Shown here: one piece after another, positions 54,790 through 58,900 of the stretch
How the letters are laid out: every line of letters begins with the position of its first letter
Position numbering within the stretch: the first letter of the stretch is position 1
From: Rhodocyclaceae bacterium
GTDB lineage: Bacteria; Pseudomonadota; Gammaproteobacteria; Burkholderiales; Rhodocyclaceae
DNA length: 58,900 nucleotides
Reading direction: 5' to 3'
NCBI GenBank assembly: GCA_030824115.1
Contig: JAVBYI010000007.1
Coordinates: 1-58,900 of the forward strand
Notes under the pieces: generated by a model
Databases searched by the model: none
What the model was told of the DNA's origin: nothing
The model's input: only the letters and a program-made list of their open reading frames with translations
Position numbers and translations under genes: made by a program

Positions 54790-55315
54790 CTTGATCAAGA
54801 ACGGCGACATCGTTGCCAACGACTGGACAACCATCACCCTGGACGCCGAAGTTTCTCCCGGCGACGTGAAACTGCCTTATGGCAATGTGCTGCTGCCGCT
54901 GGCTGTCTGGCAAGCGCGCAAATGGGACCTGATTCAACGCCAATGGCACAGTCTGGATGGCGGGGGGAAGCTGGGCGTGTGGCTCAGCCCGGATGAAGAT
55001 CCAGCGGTGTTGGCTGAGGATTTGCAGGACCTTGATGTCATCGCGGTGCGCTTTCCGGCGGCCGGCGACGGCCGGGGCTATTCCATCGCCAGCTTGTTGC
55101 GCATACGTTATGGCTATAAGCGGGAGTTGCGTGCCATCGGTACTGTCGAGCGGGATTACCTCCACTTCCTGCATCGCGTTGGCTTCAATGCTTTCGAGAT
55201 CGAAAATCCCGAAGCGGCCCTGGCCAGCCTGGGTGATTTTTCCGAGGCCTACCAGCCCGCCGTCGATCAGCCGCTGCCGCTGTTTCGGCGTAGCGGCCTG
55301 GCACTGGCCGCCTGA
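54782..55315 (+). CDS. DUF934 protein, partner of sulfite reductase
   Basis: 177 residues from the ATG at 54782, with AGAGAGG upstream; the longer frame is a shadow inside cysI. VWLSPDEDPAVLAEDLQDLD, VRFPAAGDGRGYSIASLLRI and the FNAFEIENPE region identify DUF934. The family is always found beside cysI-type sulfite reductases in proteobacteria lacking CysJ and is thought to help electron delivery, but its exact role is unproven. No redox-cofactor motif is visible. Confidence 0.9.
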   Translation: MANLIKNGDIVANDWTTITLDAEVSPGDVKLPYGNVLLPLAVWQARKWDLIQRQWHSLDGGGKLGVWLSPDEDPAVLAEDLQDLDVIAVRFPAAGDGRGYSIASLLRIRYGYKRELRAIGTVERDYLHFLHRVGFNAFEIENPEAALASLGDFSEAYQPAVDQPLPLFRRSGLALAA

Positions 55316-55326
55316 GGATCGTCAGC

Positions 55327-56097
55327 ATGCAACGCGAAGAATTTATCGATCTGGCCAGTCCTGAACGCGTGCGGGCCGTCGCCGAAAAAACCGTGCGTGC
55401 GCAGCGCCTGCTCCGTGAGGCAGCACGGGACTATGCCCCCGCGGTCTTTGCCAACAGTCTGGGGGCCGAGGACATGGTCCTCACCGACCTGATCTGGCGT
55501 CATGGCGACATCGATATCGGCATTTTTTCGCTCGATACCGGACGCCTGCCGGCGGAGACCTATGAGCTGATCGGTCGTGCCGAGCAGCATTACGGACGGC
55601 GTCTGAGCATTTTTTACCCAGATCGCGCCAGTGTTGAACAGTTTGTCGGCCAGCATGGTGTCAATGCGTTCTACGATTCCGTCGCGGCGCGCAAGTCCTG
55701 CTGCCATGTGCGCAAGGTGGAGCCCTTGCAACGCGCACTGGCGGGTAAAAAGGCCTGGATTACTGGCTTGCGGGCGGCACAATCGCCGACGCGTGATGGA
55801 CTCAGAACCGTCGGCTACGATCCGATCAACGATCTGGTGAAGATCAATCCACTTTCCGACTGGAGTGAGCAGGACGTGTGGATTTATCTTCATGCCAACA
55901 AGGTGCCTTACAACGCCCTGCACGACCGGCATTACCCTAGCATCGGCTGCGCCCCCTGCACCCGTGCGGTCAATCCCGGCGAGGATCTGCGCGCCGGTCG
56001 CTGGTGGTGGGAATCGCCGGCGACCAAGGAGTGCGGCCTGCATGTCATCAATGGCACCTTGCAGCGAAAAGTCGGCGCTGGCGAGACGGCAGCATGA
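55327..56097 (+). CDS. cysH: Adenylyl-sulfate (APS) reductase, assimilatory
   Basis: A 256-residue reductase of the [4Fe-4S] APS type. The cluster ligands lie in KSCCHVRKVEP and IGCAPCTRAV, and the redox cysteine in KECGLHVING. Nucleotide-binding PAVFANSLGAEDMVLTDLI and SLDTGRLPAETYELI precede them. The double CC...CxxC set distinguishes APS reductases from PAPS reductases, in keeping with absence of a cysC gene nearby. The last residues (KVGAGETAA) come from the dispersed repeat. The stop overlaps the cysD start (ATGA). Confidence 0.94.
   Translation: MQREEFIDLASPERVRAVAEKTVRAQRLLREAARDYAPAVFANSLGAEDMVLTDLIWRHGDIDIGIFSLDTGRLPAETYELIGRAEQHYGRRLSIFYPDRASVEQFVGQHGVNAFYDSVAARKSCCHVRKVEPLQRALAGKKAWITGLRAAQSPTRDGLRTVGYDPINDLVKINPLSDWSEQDVWIYLHANKVPYNALHDRHYPSIGCAPCTRAVNPGEDLRAGRWWWESPATKECGLHVINGTLQRKVGAGETAA
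56067..56091 (+). repeat. Dispersed 25-bp repeat, copy 9 (at the 3' end of cysH)
   Basis: AAAAGTCGGCGCTGGCGAG then ACGGCA; one mismatch in the core. It forms the C-terminal tail codons of CysH and ends 2 bases before the cysD ATG. Confidence 0.85.
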
Positions 56098-57020
56098 GTA
56101 CGCTAGAGGTACAAGTACAGGTGCGATCGCTGACGCATCTCGACTGGCTGGAGGCCGAGGCTATCCACATCCTGCGCGAGGTAGCGGGGCAGTGCGCCAA
56201 TCCGGCCTTGCTGTTTTCGGGTGGCAAGGATTCGATCGTACTGCTGCGCCTGGCCGAGAAGGCGTTTCGTCCCGGCCGCTTTCCCTTCCCGTTGCTGCAC
56301 ATCGATACCGGCCACAACTATCCGGAGGTCATTGCGTTTCGTGATCGCCGGGCGGCCGAACTGGGGGAAAGGCTGATCGTGCGCTCGGTCGCGGATTCGA
56401 TGGCGCGCGGTTCGGTGGTACTCAAGTCGCCGACCGAATCGCGTAACAAGCACCAGTCGGTCACGCTGCTGGAAGCGATTGAGGAACACGGCTTCGATGC
56501 CTGTATCGGCGGTGCCCGCCGCGACGAGGAAAAAGCGCGTGCCAAGGAGCGCATCTTTTCCTTCCGCGATGAGTTTGGCCAGTGGGACCCGAAGAACCAG
56601 CGCCCCGAACTCTGGGATATCTACAACGCCCGGGCTCACAAAGGCGAGAACATCCGCATCTTTCCGATCTCGAACTGGACCGAACTGGATGTCTGGCAAT
56701 ACATCGCCCGCGAGGGATTGGCGCTACCGCCGATCTACTTCGCCCATGTGCGCGAAGTCGTCAGAAAGAACGGTCTGCTGCAACCTGTCACGCCGCTGAC
56801 GCCGGCATCTGACCGCGATGTGGTCGAAACATTGTCGGTGCGTTTTCGCACCGTCGGCGACATCACCTGCACGGCCCCTGTGCTGTCCTATGCCGTCACG
56901 GTCGAGCAGATCATTGCCGAGACGGCGACCACCACCATCACCGAACGCGGTGCGACGCGACTGGACGATCAGGCCTCGGAAGCTGCGATGGAACAGCGCA
57001 AGAAGGAAGGATATTTTTGA
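56094..57020 (+). CDS. cysD: Sulfate adenylyltransferase subunit 2
   Basis: 308 residues from the ATG at 56094 (ATGA overlap with cysH); the in-frame extension upstream is a shadow. The PP-loop motif is LLFSGGKDSIVLLRLAEKAF, with IDTGHNYPEV, CIGGARRDEEKARAKERIFS and NWTELDVWQYI following. With CysN it makes APS from sulfate and ATP. The stop overlaps the cysN start as TGATG. Confidence 0.96.
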   Translation: MSTLEVQVQVRSLTHLDWLEAEAIHILREVAGQCANPALLFSGGKDSIVLLRLAEKAFRPGRFPFPLLHIDTGHNYPEVIAFRDRRAAELGERLIVRSVADSMARGSVVLKSPTESRNKHQSVTLLEAIEEHGFDACIGGARRDEEKARAKERIFSFRDEFGQWDPKNQRPELWDIYNARAHKGENIRIFPISNWTELDVWQYIAREGLALPPIYFAHVREVVRKNGLLQPVTPLTPASDRDVVETLSVRFRTVGDITCTAPVLSYAVTVEQIIAETATTTITERGATRLDDQASEAAMEQRKKEGYF

Positions 57021-58312
57021 TGAGCGCCCCCGAACACCTGCCGCCCCACCTGCCTGAAATCGACAATGGACTTCTGCGTTTTCTGACCTGTGGCAGCGTC
57101 GACGACGGCAAGAGCACACTGATCGGCCGCCTGCTTTACGACACCAAGGCGATTCTGGCGGATACGCTGCACGCCATCGCCAATACCTCGCAGAAGCGTG
57201 GATTGGATGCCGTCGACCTGTCGCTGCTCACCGACGGCCTCGTCGCCGAGCGCGAGCAGGGTATCACCATCGATGTGGCCTACCGCTACTTCAGCACCGG
57301 CACGCGCAAGTACATTGTTGCCGATGCCCCCGGCCACGAGCAATACACCCGCAACATGGTAACGGCGGCCTCGACCGCCAACCTGGCGATCATCCTTGTC
57401 GATGCGCGCAAGGGCGTGCTGGCACAAACGCGGCGCCATTCGGTGATTGCTCACCTGATGGGTATCCCGCATCTGGTCGTCGCTATCAACAAGATGGACT
57501 TGATGAACCATGATCCCGCAGTCTTTGAGCGCATTCGTGCCGACTATCTGGACTTCGCCGCGCAGATCGGCATCGGGGATGTCCAGTTCGTCCCGATGTC
57601 GGCGCTGAACGGCGACATGATTGTCGAGCGCGGCGATCAGCTCGGCTGGTATGCCGGGCCGACGCTGCTGGAAATCCTCGAAAGCGCGTCGAGTGAGCAT
57701 GGTGAGCGCGATGAACGCTTCCGTTTCCCCGTGCAATACGTCTGCCGCCCGCAGCAGGCCGACGATCCGATGCTGCACGACTTCCGCGGCTACATGGGGC
57801 GCGTAGAATCCGGCGAGGTTGCGGTCGGCGATGCGGTGACCGTCCTGCCTGCGGGCCGTGCGACGCGGATTCGGGATATCCAGATCGGCGGCGTTTCTTT
57901 ACCGGTCGCCATCGCCGACCAGTCCGTTACCTTGCTGCTCGAAGACGAGATCGACATCTCGCGTGGCGACATGCTGGTGCGGGCCGATGCCGCATCGGCG
58001 CCGAAAAGTGCGATCCGCGCCAAGTTGTGCTGGCTGTCCGAAACGCCCCTTGACGCACAGCGACGCTACCTGATCCGCCATACCACGCGCGACGTCAAGG
58101 CCAAGCTGGCGAACATCCATCACCTGCTCGATATCACCACGCTGCAACAGCGCGATGCCACCATGCTGGTCATGAATGACATTGCCGAGGTCGGCTTTCG
58201 CTTGGCCCAACCGATCTGCTGCGACACCTATGCGGAAAATCGCGCGACAGGCGCCTTCATCGTGATTGATGAGGCCACCAACAATACCGTGGGCGCCGGC
58301 ATGATCCTTTGA
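57020..58312 (+). CDS. cysN: Sulfate adenylyltransferase subunit 1 (GTPase)
   Basis: A 430-residue EF-Tu-like GTPase: CGSVDDGKSTLIGRLLYDTK (P-loop), DAPGHEQYTRNM (G3), NKMDLM (G4), followed by beta-barrel domains. GTP hydrolysis drives APS synthesis by CysD. There is no C-terminal CysC (APS kinase) fusion, which agrees with the direct APS reductase route. Confidence 0.96.
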   Translation: MSAPEHLPPHLPEIDNGLLRFLTCGSVDDGKSTLIGRLLYDTKAILADTLHAIANTSQKRGLDAVDLSLLTDGLVAEREQGITIDVAYRYFSTGTRKYIVADAPGHEQYTRNMVTAASTANLAIILVDARKGVLAQTRRHSVIAHLMGIPHLVVAINKMDLMNHDPAVFERIRADYLDFAAQIGIGDVQFVPMSALNGDMIVERGDQLGWYAGPTLLEILESASSEHGERDERFRFPVQYVCRPQQADDPMLHDFRGYMGRVESGEVAVGDAVTVLPAGRATRIRDIQIGGVSLPVAIADQSVTLLLEDEIDISRGDMLVRADAASAPKSAIRAKLCWLSETPLDAQRRYLIRHTTRDVKAKLANIHHLLDITTLQQRDATMLVMNDIAEVGFRLAQPICCDTYAENRATGAFIVIDEATNNTVGAGMIL

Positions 58313-58316
58313 TGTG

Positions 58317-58331
58317 TTCCTGCCAGCGCCA
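58317..58331 (-). repeat. Degenerate half-copy of the dispersed repeat
   Basis: TTCCTGCCAGCGCCA in the gap between cysN and adk matches the centre of the 25-bp repeat (CGTCYCGCCAGCGCCGAC) but lacks the ends. It is probably a decayed copy. Confidence 0.45.
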
Positions 58332-58357
58332 AATCTAACCAAGAAAACTTCACAAGT

Positions 58358-58900
58358 TTATGCGCTGCCTGCAGAAGCATCGGTGAGCGCAGCGAATGCT
58401 GCATCGCGTACATCCTCGACCTTGCCAAGGCCATTGATCTTGCGGTATTGCGGTGCTGACTTGTCGCCGCTGGCGGCCCACACGCCGTAATATTTCACCA
58501 GCGCCTTGGTTTGCAGGTGATAAATCTCCAGACGCTTCAGCACGGTGGCTTCCTGATCATCGTCACGCTGAATCAACGCCTCACCCGTCACATCATCCTT
58601 GCCTTCGACCTTGGGCGGATTGAATTTCACATGGTAGGTGCGACCAGAGGCCACATGCATGCGACGCCCGCTCATGCGGGTCACAATTTCGCTGTCCGGC
58701 ACATCGATTTCGAGAGCGAAGTCGATGGGTACGCCGGCCTTCTTCATCGCCTCGGCTTGTGGAATGGTGCGCGGAAAACCGTCGAACATATAGCCGTCCT
58801 TGCAGTCGGCTTCTTTGAGGCGATCTTTGACCAGGCCGATGATGATGTCGTCACGCACGAGGCCGCCGGCATCCATAATTTTTTTGGCTTCCAGACCCAG
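58358..58900 (-). CDS. adk: Adenylate kinase, N-terminus beyond window
   Basis: The C-terminal 180 residues of Adk (long form): the frame is open to the right edge. The NMP-binding side begins [33 protein letters not shown] follows. The LID is [20 protein letters not shown] with [17 protein letters not shown], whose zinc-type cysteines are absent. It interconverts ATP, ADP and AMP. It is convergent with cysN across a 45-base gap. Confidence 0.95.
   Translation of the reverse strand: MGLEAKKIMDAGGLVRDDIIIGLVKDRLKEADCKDGYMFDGFPRTIPQAEAMKKAGVPIDFALEIDVPDSEIVTRMSGRRMHVASGRTYHVKFNPPKVEGKDDVTGEALIQRDDDQEATVLKRLEIYHLQTKALVKYYGVWAASGDKSAPQYRKINGLGKVEDVRDAAFAALTDASAGSA

Overview
The window reads as betaproteobacterial DNA, most likely from the Rhodocyclales (Dechloromonas/Azonexus-like). 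The grounds are high GC, the gene styles of the core genes (parC/parE, clpB, adk) and a cysB-linked sulfate-assimilation cluster. That placement is inference from gene content; I could not search a database.

About 1-35.8 kb is a tailed-phage genome, presumably a prophage whose left end lies outside the window. Nearly all of it is on the minus strand. From right to left: packaging (zinc-finger protein in the small-terminase position, large terminase), portal, a MuF-type head protein with a C-terminal metallopeptidase-like domain, a protease-capsid fusion, connectors, a membrane/holin block inside the tail module, tail tube, a tail chaperone with a textbook -1 frameshift site, tape measure, NlpC/P60 protein, J-like tip protein and a discoidin-bearing fibre. 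Then come a few small genes, a divergent pair of Arc-like repressors flanking palindromic operators, and a tightly overlapping early operon: CII-like regulator, tyrosine recombinase, small genes, HNH protein, and at the far left a primase/helicase that runs off the window.

Inside that early operon, at 2.8-5.4 kb, is a complete diversity-generating retroelement (DGR): two small paralogous target genes each ending in a variable repeat, avd, a template repeat and a reverse transcriptase whose stop overlaps the primase start. I aligned the 107-bp repeats by eye. All 24 substitutions between template and variable repeats (14 in one, 10 in the other) fall at template adenines on the coding strand, the signature of DGR mutagenic retrohoming.

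About 36-58.9 kb is chromosomal: a few small genes with a structured leader, parC-parE (topoisomerase IV), an EAL-HDOD signalling protein, tRNA-Arg(ACG), a NERD-helicase, clpB, a large five-domain c-di-GMP protein ending in a BLUF blue-light domain, tag, cysB, and the operon TSUP exporter-cysI-DUF934-cysH-cysD-cysN (assimilatory sulfate reduction through APS), then adk cut by the right edge.

A second unexpected signal is a dispersed repeat of about 25 bp (core GTCGGCGCTGGCGGGACGGC). It occurs at least nine times, in both orientations, in phage and chromosome, between genes and in frame inside conserved proteins (ClpB, ParC twice, CysH, phage portal, phage J protein).
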